Below, piece after piece: positions 1 through 11,141 of a stretch of 64,000 nucleotides of DNA. How positions within the stretch are numbered: position 1 is the stretch's first letter; every line of letters starts with the position of its first letter. Both the position numbers and the translations under genes were made by a program. This DNA is from Symsagittifera roscoffensis (lineage: Eukaryota > Xenacoelomorpha > Acoela > Convolutidae). Where the stretch lies: positions 20,835,480 through 20,899,479 of the forward strand of contig NC_087065.1 in the NCBI RefSeq assembly GCF_963678635.1, read 5' to 3'. The notes below the pieces were generated by a model. It was not told the origin of the DNA. It saw nothing but the letters and a program-made list of their open reading frames with translations, and searched no databases.

Positions 1-1033
1 TCGAGGCAAATTTTTGAAATCCAGGAAATCATTTTATCCACTGCTTCATTGGGTTGTTAACATTAGTTTTAAATAGTTTCTATACTGGTTTTAAAAAGTT
101 TGAATGTTATGCAAAAAAATCAAGCAATTTACGGGTTTAGAAAACATCTACGAACTCGAAAGATTAGATTTCTCATTAAATCAAAGATTGACCAATATTC
201 TCAGCACGTAATGTTTTTTGATCTTTTCATCCTTTCCACGCTCTAAAGTTACTTGAACCTTTTTAAAACATTACAACAAAATTATAAGTTTTGTGTCTCT
301 AAAAAACTCAAATTTTGGATTTATAGCCTTCATATCTTAACAAAAGAGATCCAGTGTCCAGATAAATAGTTTTTCATTTTCAGCAATTTTATTTCGGTGC
401 ACCAATTTTTTAGAATACGTTTAGAAAACGTTAAAATCTTAAGCATTAATACATCAATAAGTACGCGAAAACAAAATCTGTCAAAAAATGATGAGTTAAA
501 TTGAAAATCTTTCTAAAACTTATATTATTTAAAAATGTGTATGCATATTAGCTTTTCGATCTCTTTTTCAGGTAATCTTAAATATATTTTTCTGAAAACT
601 ATCTGACTCTGATCAGATAACAATAATATTTTTTGGGAACTGATACCTTTGTTTATAATTTGGCCAAATTTTCTTGCTCGAAGCGTCTGAGTTTCTTAAG
701 CCGAGTTGTCTGCATTTGAATTGGGCTGGAATGAATCTCATGCTTAAAAATACAACTATTAAGCAGCAAACTCTCTGCGTAATTGATGTAAATACTTGGT
801 CACTGCTAGGGACCCGGGTCGAGGTGCTCACTTTATGTGTCGACTTTCAAAGTTGAGCACATGACAATGCTCGACCAAAATAAATCAAGACAGGGGCATG
901 GGTTGGGCGCAAAATCGAAACATACCTCGAGCATGGTCGAAAAATACCTTTAGCGCGGTCGAAAAATACCTCTAGCATGGTCGAAAAATATCTTGAACAC
1001 GGTCGAAGCATACATCTATTACAATCGAGCAAG
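1..1033. repeat. Repeat R1, copy A (left end cut by window)
   Basis: This stretch is a diverged direct copy of 5091-6161: both share the opening at the start of the window, the AT-rich body and the block around 840 with a duplicated GTCGACTTTCAAAGTTGAGC. It ends in a minisatellite (about 900-1030) built on GGTCGAAAAATACC. Short open frames on both strands (for example 613-831 minus) exist in both copies, but the two copies differ mostly at amino-acid-changing positions, so I see no selected coding sequence. The copy stops where a TG-repeat tail of a retrotransposon begins. Confidence 0.8.
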
Positions 1034-1060
1034 GTGTGTGTGTGTGTTTGTGTGTGTGTT
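1034..1060. repeat. (TG)n tract, 3' tail of the retrotransposon
   Basis: A run of TG dinucleotides interrupted once by TTTG marks the junction between repeat R1 copy A and the retrotransposon. On the element's coding strand it is a (CA)n tail. Several LINE clades end in short simple repeats rather than poly(A), so this is a plausible native 3' end. Confidence 0.75.
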
Positions 1061-1116
1061 TAGAAGCCCTCTTGATAATCGGGGGAGTTGAAATGTCCAG
1101 TGCTTGTTGCGAATAA

Positions 1117-1508
1117 GATGATGTTGTTGGGGTTCGTCTGCAAAAGCGTTTCTTCCCAGGTGCTGTTCTCTGGCCTAGTCCCAATTTTTGCACTTCAGTA
1201 GGTAGTGTTCCGTTGTTTCTGGTTCTTCCCCATCGCAGTGCTCGCATATAGGATCCTGTGATAGCCGGAATCTGTACTTGTTGTCCTTGAGTGATGTTTC
1301 TCTATTTAATCTGATGATGTTGTTGGGGTTCGTCTGCAAAAGCGTTTCTTCCCAGCTGCTGTTCTCTGGCCTAGTCCCAATTTTTGCACTTCAGTAGGTA
1401 GTGTTCCGTTGTTTCTGGTTCTTCCCCATCGCAGTGCTCGCATATAGGATCCTGTGATAGCCGGAATCTGTACTTGTTGTCCTTGAGTGATGTTTCTCTA
1501 TTTAATCT
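1117..1508. repeat. 196-bp tandem duplication inside the retrotransposon 3' end
   Basis: The segment 1117-1312 is repeated almost exactly at 1313-1508, starting from GATGATGTTGTTGGGGTTCG in both. The duplicated piece contains the codons for the C-terminal CCHC motif, so that motif appears twice: once in the main frame (1371-1874) and once downstream as an extra copy. The near identity says the duplication is younger than most point mutations in the element. Confidence 0.9.
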
Positions 1509-1874
1509 CATTTTGTACAGAAACGTCTCTTCTGCGCGCGTTCTGTTTACTGAGCGTGGTAGATGTTCTCCGTTGCAAGCTTGTCGGTGGGTTGAGTTTG
1601 ATGGTGTTTCCGTCTGGTATCTTTCTGCGTTCTTTGCATCTTTTCCTCTCAGGATCGCTTCTCTTGGATCCATACCCTGTGGCAGCTCGTTTACCCTGTT
1701 TCTTGCTACCCTACGCCAGTCGGGTCTAAAGGAGTTCTCAGCTCTGGCCTTCAGTCTCGGGGTGACTTCTCTCTCTGCGAGCTTACGCAGATGATGGTCT
1801 TCTGGTAGCTCAAGGTACTTTACCATCTGCAAGGCGGCTCCGTCCGCAATGATCAGGTCCATGTTCTGAATCAT
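1371..1874 (-). pseudogene. LINE ORF2 C-terminal part with CCHC motif
   Basis: This 167-codon open stretch ends the ORF2 product. Its last ~30 residues contain CEHC followed by TTEHYLLKC, the cysteine/histidine pattern (C-x2-C...H-x4-C) seen after the reverse transcriptase in many EN-type LINEs. It lies in a different frame from the upstream RT segments, so at least one frameshift separates them (about 1980-2020). The stop codon after KNWD is followed by the duplicated copy of the same coding segment. It is non-functional as part of a broken ORF2. Confidence 0.8.
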
Positions 1875-2012
1875 GGCGTCGCACTTGACCGCGCTTGCTG
1901 GCGATCCGCGTGGAGTACCCGTTATTATTGCCGCTGCCCTGTTGTTGACAACTTCTAGCCTGTTGATGTTGGTCCTGGCTAGAAACGGGCCCCAACTTTC
2001 CGAGGCGTAGAA

Positions 2013-3254
2013 TCATCCCGGTCGGACATAACTGCAGTACACACTGCGGAGATCGTTCGACACGATTCCCCAGTTCTTACCGCCAACGCGGAAAGTACTT
2101 GTGTCCTCTTCGAGATTTTCTTCGCCATGTTCTGGCAGTGACTCGTGAAGGTCAGCTGGGAGTCTATGGAAACTCCACGAATTGTCGCTTGTTTCTCCGA
2201 TCTGATTCTTGTGTTGTCCATCGTCAGCTTCAGGGACTGCCTTTCCCGCTGTTTCTCTGGGGTCCAGGCTAATCACCACCACCTCTGTTTTGTCTGCCGC
2301 AATCTCCCATTCGTTCTCTTTGGCCCAGATCTCGATCGCATTGAGAGCTGGCTGCATTTTTCTGGCCGCTTCCTCCACTGTCGTGTCTTTTGGGCAAACA
2401 GTGAGGTCATCGGTGAACTGGTCTACCTCAGCGCTAGGAGCCATTGCCTTGATAGCGCCGGGTAGACCTGCCATTGCTATGCAGAAAAGCAACGGCGACA
2501 GGGGACTGCCATGGGGGACTCCTTCTTTCAGGATACGGCATCTGCTGGTCTTATCTTCTCATCGCACAACCGCCCGTCTGTCCCTCAGAAAGGACTGAAG
2601 CCACTTCACAGCAACCGGGTGAATGTTTAGGCGCGCAATGTCTCTGAAGAGACCTCCCCGCCAGACTCTATCAAAAGCCGCTCTGAAGTCCACCGCCGCT
2701 ACGATAGTCCTCTTCTTGGCCTGCAGGTTATCCATCGCCGACTGGGTGATGTTCGCCAGTACGTTCTGAGTGGTCCTGTGCGGTTGGAAACCTGACTGTT
2801 CCACCGGAATGATGTTGTTTGTTCTCACCCACTTCTTTAGCCTGTTTGTCACCGAAGCTTCAAGCGCCTTGGAAACGTAGCTGAGGAAGGAAACCTGTCT
2901 ATAGCTCTTTATAGCATCCGCTGGCTTTCTCGGTTTCCTGATGGGCACGGTCACTGCCTGTTTCCACTTGTCTGGGACACGGATTGCCACCCAGCTCCTG
3001 TTCAAAATCTTCAGCAGGAGTTCCTGGCCGGAGTACGAGAAGTGTTTCAGCATCTGAGGTGTGACTCTGTCCTCTCCTGCTGCACTGTTCTTGGTATTGC
3101 TGAGCACTTTGTGCAGCTCGCTCTGCGAAAACTCGATGCCGGTGTCATCGAATTCCTCGGGCTTTTTCTTAAGGTGTCCTCGAACCGCTGTGTACGCTGC
3201 TTTGGACTTGACTCTGTCCACTTGTACTCTGCTGACTTGGGCATACGTCTTCAT
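2013..3254 (-). pseudogene. LINE reverse transcriptase domain, frameshifted
   Basis: Two adjoining minus-strand frames carry the RT domain. The first (2559-3254) has the entry region YRQVSFLSYVSKALE, the fingers motif VEQSGFQPHRTT and the first catalytic block VAAVDFRAAFDRVW. After a frameshift near 2560 the second (2013-2492) carries GVPHGSPLSPLLF, the LINE substrate-binding loop, and QFTDDLTV, the position of the catalytic (F/Y)xDD box, so the active-site aspartates are still present. A further frameshift near 2200 moves the thumb region into the frame 1979-2221 (GVSIDSQLTF). The RT family is certain. Activity is excluded in this copy by the breaks. Confidence 0.88.
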
Positions 3255-4627
3255 TGCGAGATCTGCTTTCTCCTTGTTGGAGCGTGCAGTGCAGTTTCTC
3301 GATATGATCTGGTTGGCTGGAAGCGGTTATTTGCTCCTTTTGTCGATGCCTTTGATGGTATTCCAGATCTTTGTCCCTGAAGTGTGGACGTCGACGTGAA
3401 AGATCTCCACGTGCCACGCTTTCCTTCTTCAACTGCCCGACTCAAGTTCCTTTTCGCTGTCTCATAGGCTGTCCAAGCCCTTTCTTCTTTAGTTCTTTTC
3501 CATTCCTCGAAGCTCTCCTTCTTGCTTTCTTTTGCCATATTGCACTCTTCGTTCCACCACGGTGTTTGTCGTTTCCTGTTAGAGGTCATAGGAATTTTTT
3601 CTTTCGCCGCTTTCATGAGAATGCCGACGAAGTCTTTGTACCACTTTTCGAGAGAATCTTCTTCTTTCCATGTTTCTTCCACAAGGTCGTCCACCTTTTC
3701 GGCAAAACCTTCCCAGTCTGCCCGTTTGTAGTTAAAGTTTCTGCGTTCCGCTTTCTTCTTAACCGGCGCTGCAGTCGCAAACTTCACCAGCAACGGGAGG
3801 TGGTCCGATCCGAGACTATCTCCGATCTCCCATTTCATCAGGTGTAGGCGGCTAGCATGCGCCATCGTGATATCCGGGGCCGTCGTCTGCAAGCCTCTGT
3901 ACCTGGTAGGTGCTCCATTGTTGAGAGCTATCATGTTTTTGGATGCCATCCAGTCGTTGATTTCTTCGCCCCTTTGGTCTGTCTCTCCACTGTGGTCCCA
4001 GACACCATGTGCATGCACATCTCCTCCTATGATGACATCTTTTCCGCTCGGCCACCCAGAAAAGTGAAGCTCCGCGTCCCTGCTGTCGGAGTATACTCCA
4101 CGAGTTGGATACCGATACATGTTCCAGATCTTCACTCTTTCTTTCTTCGTCTTGACTTCAACGCCGACCGACTCCAGAGCTGCATGGTTGGGGAGGCTCA
4201 GCTTGTCCAGTCTTTTGACATCGAGACTTTCCCGGGTGAGGATAGCCACGCCTCCTTGGGGTTGCTGGTTACCCACCCTGTGGACAGTTCTCTCTTGTCT
4301 GTGTTCCCTCCATCCTTCCATCATCACACTCGGTGTCGTCTCAAGCATCTTCGTTTCCTGTAACAGCGCCACGTCCACTTTCTGGTCCTCAAGATATTTA
4401 CGCAGTACATGCGCTCGACCTCTCCAGCCATCCACGTTGACTTGACAGATGACTAGTCCCGTGTTTCTTCGATGCTTGTTCTGTGTCTGTTCTTCCTCTT
4501 CCTCCGGTCTACTTTGTTCTCGCCGGGTTGGGGCACACTCCCTCTTCCTTGGGGCAGGCCTTTGCTCCTGTTCACAGCCACAGTGCCACCTGAAGGTGTT
4601 GTGTGCGTTTATTTCTTTGACGCTCAT
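3251..4627 (-). pseudogene. LINE apurinic-type endonuclease domain of ORF2
   Basis: The 458-codon frame encodes an exonuclease-endonuclease-phosphatase domain. Visible landmarks are CQVNVDGW near residue 60, ALLQETKM (catalytic Glu), MYRYPTRG, IIGGDVHAHG, APDITM and SDHLPL (the catalytic Asp-His pair). Downstream is the linker motif TPWWNEECNMAK typical of the EN-RT junction. The frame stays open upstream of the ATG at 4627 to about 4713, so the true N-terminus could be further upstream and partly belong to ORF1 (Cys-rich SCRSSRTFYKGEEKC lies there). The frame is lost near 3390, where the adjacent frame (IWNTIKGIDKRSK) takes over and then hits a stop near 3330. Confidence 0.88.
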
Positions 4628-4688
4628 ATCGAGGCGTTCTCTGTGGAACCATTGCCTCCAGTCCAGACATTTTTCTTCGCCCTTGTAG

Positions 4689-4907
4689 AAAGTTCGGCTG
4701 CTTCTGCATGATCAAAACACCAGTAACTCTTCTGACTTTAGGAAGGTGAAGACCGCGCTGGGTCTGCAGAGAACGGCCAAAGAGAAGGTGATGGACAAGT
4801 GTAAGAAAGCCCTGCAACAATCAATAATCCAGGAGGCTGCCGAACACAAGATGTCAGTGGCCCAGTACAAGAAAATCACCTTGCAACATGGTAACGCCAA
4901 AGGCTGA
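4689..4907 (+). other. Plus-strand coding-like fragment, unrecognised
   Basis: A plus-strand frame is open for 72 codons with no ATG at its start and ends in TGA at 4905. Its composition is protein-like and hydrophilic (for example KEKVMDKCKKALQQ and MSVAQYKKITLQHGN) and GC-richer than the flanks. It lies antisense to the retrotransposon next to its 5' end. It could be an inverted piece of the element's ORF1, a captured exon, or a second insertion. I do not recognise the family. Confidence 0.35.
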
Positions 4908-5090
4908 ATGAGGGCAAGAAAATCAGGAGAAGAAAGACGCGGATAGCAACAATAACAAAAAACTCATACAAAAAGATTTATCTTTGATAAGTAATTTCAA
5001 ACAGCTTTCAATTTAACTTTTTATTGCTTTCTAATTTATTGAATTAACATTTTTTTAAATTTTAGTAATCGAGATGAGACATAGAGCAAC

Positions 5091-6161
5091 TCGAAGCAAT
5101 TTTTTGAAATCCAGGAAATCATTTTATCCACTGCTTCATCGGGTTGTTAACATTAGTTTTTAATAATTTCTATACTGGTTTTAAAAAGTTTGAAAGTTAT
5201 GCGAAAAAAAATCAAGCAAATGACGCGTTTAGAAAACATCTACGAATTCGAAAGATTAGATTTCTCGTTTAACCAAATACTGACTATTCTTTCAGAACGT
5301 AATATTTAATGATCTTTTCATCCTTTCCACGTTCCAAAGTTACTTAAGCCTTTTTAAAACATTACAACAAAATTATACGTTTTCGGTCTCTAAAAAACTC
5401 AAGTTTTGGGTTAATAGCCTTCATATCTTAACAAAAGTGATCCAGTATCCAGATGAATAATTTTTCATTTTCAGCATTTTTATTTCGGTGCATCAATTTT
5501 TTAGAATACTAAAAAAAAGTTAAAATCTTAAGCGTTAATACATCAATAAGTACGCGAAAACAAAATCTGTCAAAAACTGATGAGTTAAATTGAAAATCTT
5601 TCTATAGATTGTATTATTTAAAAATGTGTATGCCTACTAGCTTTCCGATCTCTTTTTCAGGTAATCTTAAATATATTTTTCTGAAAACTATCTGACTCTG
5701 ATCAGATAACAATAATATTTTTTGGGAACTGATACCTCTGTTTATAATTTGGCCAAGTTTTCTTGCTAGAAGCGTCTGAGTTTCTTAAGCCGAGTTGTCT
5801 GCTTTTGAATTGGGCTGGACTGAATCTCAAGCTTAAAAATACAACTATTAAGCAGCAAACTATCTGCGTAATTGATGTAATTACTCGGTCACTGCTAGGG
5901 ACCCGGGTCGAGGTGCTCACTTTATGTGTCGACTTTCAAAGTTGAGCACATGACAATGCTCGAGCAAAAAAACCCAGACAGGGGCATGGGTTGGGCACAA
6001 ATTCGAAACATACCTCGAGAATGGTCGAAAAATACCTTAAGCACGGTCGAAAAATACCTCTAGCATGGTCGAAAAATACCTTGAACACGGTCGAAGCATA
6101 CCTCTGCTACGATCGAACATGGTTGAAACCTACCTCGGCCACGGTCGAGTATGGTCGAAAC
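5091..6161. repeat. Repeat R1, copy B
   Basis: Direct diverged copy of 1-1033 with the same order of motifs. It continues into the GGTCGAAACATACC minisatellite (5990-6175), which then runs straight into the first 2-kb unit. Part of it (about 5885-5932, minus strand) resembles the segment 6656-6702 of the 2-kb unit in the opposite orientation, so R1 and the tandem units share ancestry. The 72-codon minus-strand frame 5702-5920, with hydrophobic VCCLIVVFLSLRF, mirrors 613-831 but has no further support as a gene. Confidence 0.8.
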
Positions 6162-6439
6162 ATACCTTGAGAATGTTAAAAAAAAACAATTTTCCCGCGG
6201 TTATTCGGAATCAAAAAAAATATTTTTTTTTTCAAATATCCCCTTTGTTTATCGCATTTTTGACTTGAATTGCCTGCCAGTATTTCGAAAGATGGGGAAA
6301 ATAGCTCAAAACTAGTTCATCTCTACAAAACATTTAAACTGCAAATAACTCTAATCATTTTATTCTGATAAAAAATCATCATAAGACGTTATTCGACAAG
6401 CATAGAATTAAACGTTTAAATTGGGATAACTCAAGTTGT

Positions 6440-6665
6440 TTTAAAATCGAAGCATACCCGCATTCGGTCGAACAAGGTCATAAACTTTTTTTTGGTCGAG
6501 CACGGTCGAAACATACCAAATGTTAGTCGAGCACGGTCGATACATACCACATTTTCGTCGATACGGTCAAAACAGACTAAACTTTGGTCGAGCAGGGTCG
6601 AAACAGACCAAATTTTAGTCGAGACAGTTTAAAGATACCAATTTTTGGTCGAAGCGGTCGAAACA
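6440..6665. repeat. GGTCGA minisatellite (also 8420-8665 and 10425-10668)
   Basis: Degenerate ~30-bp repeats built from GGTCGAGCACGGTCGAAAC and CATACCAAAT. The same array occurs in all three 2-kb units with small unit-number differences, and related arrays end both R1 copies (900-1030, 5990-6175). The one-repeat difference between units 1 and 2 is the main length difference between them. Confidence 0.85.
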
Positions 6666-6883
6666 TAAAGTAAGTACCTTCGCCCGGGGAGTGCTTGCTG
6701 TGTATAAAGAGGAATATGATAGCTTTTTTATCAAAACTGTTTGCTGTGTGATTGTTTTTTCAATCCGATGATTTGCCGAGAGCTTTTCCAAGTTGATTTT
6801 CCGAGAAAGGTCTTCTAAGAAGCGTGTCACTAGTATCAATATTTAGCTAGTTCTGGAGCAGATTCGTGTTTATTAGCCACGAG

Positions 6884-7078
6884 CTAGATGATAAAAAACA
6901 ATTTTAGATAGACAGATAGATAAAATTTGGTAAAAAGCTCTTTCAGAGTATTTTGAACAACAGGTGTTTCTTTTTGGCCCTGACAAGGGGGCAAGAGCAC
7001 TCCCATAACAGATCTTTTTGACTCCTTTATTAGTTTCATTAACAAATTTATTTTACCTTTCCACCTGAGGCTGGCCAT
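6884..7078 (-). CDS. Small 64-codon frame downstream of sulfotransferase exon (also 8885-9079, 10886-11080)
   Basis: A minus-strand frame starting at an ATG followed by G (MASLRWKGKINLL) and ending near 6884 is present in all three units with no visible change, even though unit 3 differs elsewhere. It starts about 60 bp after the sulfotransferase stop codon, so it most likely lies in the 3' untranslated region. The C-terminus is hydrophobic (YLSVYLKLFFII). I do not recognise it. Its conservation may simply reflect recent conversion of this part of the units. Confidence 0.2.
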   Translation of the reverse strand: MASLRWKGKINLLMKLIKESKRSVMGVLLPPCQGQKETPVVQNTLKELFTKFYLSVYLKLFFII

Positions 7079-7139
7079 CAATAAATAAATAATAAGACAC
7101 TGAACAGTTTCAATTTCGAAATGAAATCTATTTTTGGTA

Positions 7140-7810
7140 TCAGTACTGCTTCAATTTTTGCTCTAAGTTGTATATTTGGCCATCTGCAATCTCGTTGTTT
7201 TGTATTTTGTCAAGGTTTCGTTTCACTTTTGCGAGCGATTGATGAGGGTTGTACCCGAATGCCACGTAATCATGTCTGTAGGCCAGAATGAATTTCTTCA
7301 CTGTCGTTAAACTCAACCCCCTGAAATATGACCCATCATACTTCGTTTTTCTGAGCCAAAATTTTGCGTTCTCGCTATTTTTGGTATATCTCAATAACGA
7401 GCCCATCTTTGTTGCATCGTTAACAATATAATCCAAATCTTCAACCATAGTTTCTGTTCGCCCTAAAAAAGAAATATTGAGTCGGCATGGATCGCAAACT
7501 GACAACTGAGGCCTAAAGTGGCTATTTTTGTTCTCTTCCATCGACAAATTTCTCAAATAGTTATCTAACGATTTGAACTGTTCCAGTAAAACAGGGTTTG
7601 GAAGTACTCGGTCAAAGTAAGCCGAAATAGCCCGATCAAGTGGGTTTCGTGTGAACATAAACCCAAACTTGGGGTGATATTTTCCTATCAGAAACTGGTT
7701 GATTGACTTCTTTCGTACTTTTCTGTCCAATCGGGGATGGTAGTTGGGTTCAAAACTGGTCCGGTTGTGATGGAAGATTGGGTAGAAGATTATACCTCTT
7801 GTTGAGCTGC
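7140..7810 (-). CDS. Sulfotransfer_2 family terminal exon, unit 1
   Basis: This exon encodes the C-terminal 223 residues of a Golgi-type carbohydrate sulfotransferase, which moves sulfate from PAPS to a glycan. The 5' edge is set by an acceptor CACCTTTAG followed by GC AGC TCA ACA, giving GSSTRG, the second half of the 5'-phosphosulfate loop. The 3'-phosphate-binding motif is FMFTRNPLDRAISAYFDRV. Further on are CDPC, SFLGRTETMVEDLDYIV (the family's GKxExxxxD region) and DYVAFGYNP near the end. The canonical acidic residue of RD/EP is Asn here (RNP). The first half of the phosphosulfate loop is missing from this exon but is supplied in phase by the exon at 24961-25399. Without an upstream exon this is only a fragment. 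Frame and reading are intact. Confidence 0.7.
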
Positions 7811-9140
7811 CTAAAGGTGATATTGATATCATCAACCGTATCAGTGATAAGCATGTTTGTATACATGACCAAAAAATTAACAGCAAACTTTTGGTTAACA
7901 ACCTTCATATTCTTGACCATTATGGAGACGCTGATCAAGGACTTTCTCGAGGACGGGAAGACAATTTTTCAAAAAAGTCAAACTATGACAAATTTTGTGT
8001 TAGTTGGATCGAAAATATATTCCAAGCTCCCCAAAACACCATAAGGACTATTTGAAAAACAAGCCAAAGAAGCCGTTTTATGGCAATTTTTGGAAGATTT
8101 TGACGATCAATTCTAACTCTTTCATTGAGAATACCTTGAGAATGTTAAAAAAAAACATTTTTCCCGCGGTTATTCGGAATCAAAAAAATAATTTTTTTTT
8201 CAAATATCATCCCCTTTGTTTATAGCATTTTTGACTTGAATTGCCTGCCAGTATTTCAAAAGATGGGGAAAATAGCTCAAAACTAGTTCATCTCTACAAA
8301 ACATTTAAACTGCAAATAACTCTAATCATTTTATTCTGATAAAAAATCATCATAAGACGTTATTCGACAAGCATAGAATTAAACGTTTAAATTGGGATAA
8401 CTCAAGTTGTTTTAAAATCGAAGCATACCCGCATTCGGTCGAACAAGGTCATAAACTTTTTTTTGGTCGAGCACGGTCGAAACATACCAAATGTTAGTCG
8501 AGCACGGTCGATACATACCACATTTTCGTCGATACGGTCAAAACAGACTAAACTTTGGTCGAGCAGGGTCGAAACAGACCAAATTTTAGTCGAGACAGTC
8601 GAAACGTACCAAATGTTGGGCGAGACAGTTTAAAGATACCAATTTTTGGTCGAAGCGGTCGAAACATAAAGTAAGTACCTTCGCCCGGGGAGTGCTTGCT
8701 GTGTATAAAGAGGAATATGATAGCTTTTTTATCAAAACTGTTTGCTGTGTGATTGTTTTTTCAATCCGATGATTTGCCGAGAGCTTTTCCAAGTTGATTT
8801 TCCGAGAAAGGTCTTCTAAGAAGCGTGTCACTAGTATCAATATTTAGCTAGTTCTGGAGCAGATTCGTGTTTATTAGCCACGAGCTAGATGATAAAAAAC
8901 AATTTTAGATAGACAGATAGATAAAATTTGGTAAAAAGCTCTTTCAGAGTATTTTGAACAACAGGTGTTTCTTTTTGGCCCTGACAAGGGGGCAAGAGCA
9001 CTCCCATAACAGATCTTTTTGACTCCTTTATTAGTTTCATTAACAAATTTATTTTACCTTTCCACCTGAGGCTGGCCATCAATAAATAAATAATAAGACA
9101 CTGAACAGTTTCAATTTCGAAATGAAATCTATTTTTGGTA

Positions 9141-9811
9141 TCAGTACTGCTTCAATTTTTGCTCTAAGTTGTATATTTGGCCATCTGCAATCTCGTTGTT
9201 TTGTATTTTGTCAAGGTTTCGTTTCACTTTTGCGAGCGATTGATGAGGGTTGTACCCGAATGCCACGTAATCATGTCTGTAGGCCAGAATGAATTTCTTC
9301 ACTGTCGTTAAACTCAACCCCCTGAAATATGACCCATCATACTTCGTTTTTCTGAGCCAAAATTTTGCGTTCTCGCTATTTTTGGTATATCTCAATAACG
9401 AGCCCATCTTTGTTGCATCGTTAACAATATAATCCAAATCTTCAACCATAGTTTCTGTTCGCCCTAAAAAAGAAATATTGAGTCGGCATGGATCGCAAAC
9501 TGACAACTGAGGCCTAAAGTGGCTATTTTTGTTCTCTTCCATCGACAAATTTCTCAAATAGTTATCTAACGATTTGAACTGTTCCAGTAAAACAGGGTTT
9601 GGAAGTACTCGGTCAAAGTAAGCCGAAATAGCCCGATCAAGTGGGTTTCGTGTGAACATAAACCCAAACTTGGGGTGATATTTTCCTATCAGAAACTGGT
9701 TGATTGACTTCTTTCGTACTTTTCTGTCCAATCGGGGATGGTAGTTGGGTTCAAAACTGGTCCGGTTGTGATGGAAGATTGGGTAGAAGATTATACCTCT
9801 TGTTGAGCTGC
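9141..9811 (-). CDS. Sulfotransfer_2 family terminal exon, unit 2
   Basis: Second tandem copy of the sulfotransferase exon, offset by 2001 bp from the first and identical to it in protein. The acceptor (CACCTTTAG), the phase-1 start (GC AGC), GSSTRG, FTRNPLDRA, CDPC and FGYNP are all present, and the stop follows KLKQY. Near identity with unit 1, including the Asn in the 3'-phosphate motif, says this pair is very young. It would be an alternative terminal exon for the anchor exon at 24961-25399, or an unexpressed copy. Confidence 0.7.
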
Positions 9812-11141
9812 CTAAAGGTGATATTGATATCATCAACCGTATCAGTGATAAGCATGTTTGTATACATGACCAAAAAATTAACAGCAAACTTTTGGTTAAC
9901 AACCTTCATATTCTTGACCATTATGGAGACGCTGATCAAGGACTTTCTCGAGGACGGGAAGACAATTTTTCAAAAAAGTCAAACTATGACAAATTTTGTG
10001 TTAGTTGGATCGAAAATATATTCCAAGCTCCCCAAAACACCATAAGGACTATTTGAAAAACAAGCCAAAGAAGCCGTTTTATGGCAATTTTTGGAAGATT
10101 TTGACGATCAATTCTAACTCTTTCATTGAGAATACCTTGAGAATGTTAAAAAAAAACATTTTTCCCGCGGTTATTCGGAATCAAAAAAATAATTTTTTTT
10201 TCAAATATCATCCCCTTTGTTTATAGCATTTTTGACTTGAATTGCCTGCCAGTATTTCAAAAGATGGGGAAAATAGCTCAAAACTAGTTCATCTCTACAA
10301 AACATTTAAACTGCAAATAACTCTAATCATTTTATTCTGATAAAAAATCATCATAAGACGTTATTCGACAAGCATAGAATTAAACGTTTAAATTGGGATA
10401 ACTCAAGTTGTTTTAAAATCGAAGCATACCCGCATTCGGTCGAACACGGTCATAAACTTTTTTTTGGTCGAGCACGGTCGAAACATACCAAATGTTAGTC
10501 GAGCACGGTCGATACATACCACATTTTGGTCGATACGGTCAAAACAGACTAAACTTTGGTCGAGCAGGGTCGAAACAGACCAAATTTTAGTCGAGACAGT
10601 CGAAACGTACCAAATTTTGGGCGAGACAGTTTAAAGATACCAATTTTTGGTCGAAGCGGTCGAAACATAAAGTAAGCACCTTCGCCCGAGGAGTGCTTGC
10701 TGTGTATAAAGAGGAATATGATAGTTTTTTTATCAAAACTGTTTGCTGTGTGATTGTTTTTTCAATCCGATGATTTGCCGTTAGCTTTTCCCAGTTGATT
10801 TTCCGAGAAAGGTCTTCTAAGAAGCGTGTCACTAGTATCAATTTTTAGCTAGTTCTGGAGCAGATTCGTGTTTATTAGCCACGAGCTAGATGATAAAAAA
10901 CAATTTTAGATAGACAGATAGATAAAATTTGGTAAAAAGCTCTTTCAGAGTATTTTGAACAACAGGTGTTTCTTTTTGGCCCTGACAAGGGGGCAAGAGC
11001 ACTCCCATAACAGATCTTTTTGACTCCTTTATTAGTTTCATTAACAAATTTATTTTACCTTTCCACCTGAGGCTGGCCATCAATAAATAAATAATAAGAC
11101 ACTGAACAGTTTCAATTTCGAAATGAAATCTATTTTTGGTA

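Larger units (their letters stand above)
1034..5090 (-). mobile_element. Non-LTR retrotransposon, degenerate, minus strand
   Basis: Read on the minus strand this region encodes, in order, an apurinic-type endonuclease, a reverse transcriptase and a C-terminal CCHC motif, the standard ORF2 order of EN-bearing LINE elements (Jockey/I/R1-like group by architecture). The 3' end is a (CA)n tail on the coding strand. The reading frame changes several times and has in-frame stops, so the copy is dead. It is markedly more GC-rich than the surrounding DNA, which suggests insertion from a differently composed family. The 5' limit near 5090 is set only by where repeat R1 copy B begins. Sequence 4908-5090 is AT-rich with nothing recognisable. 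I cannot assign the clade without a tree. Confidence 0.88.

Noticed and set aside
613-831. 72-codon minus-strand frame with a hydrophobic stretch, repeated at 5702-5920
   Set aside because: The two copies differ mostly by amino-acid changes, there is no domain, and it lies in a repeat.
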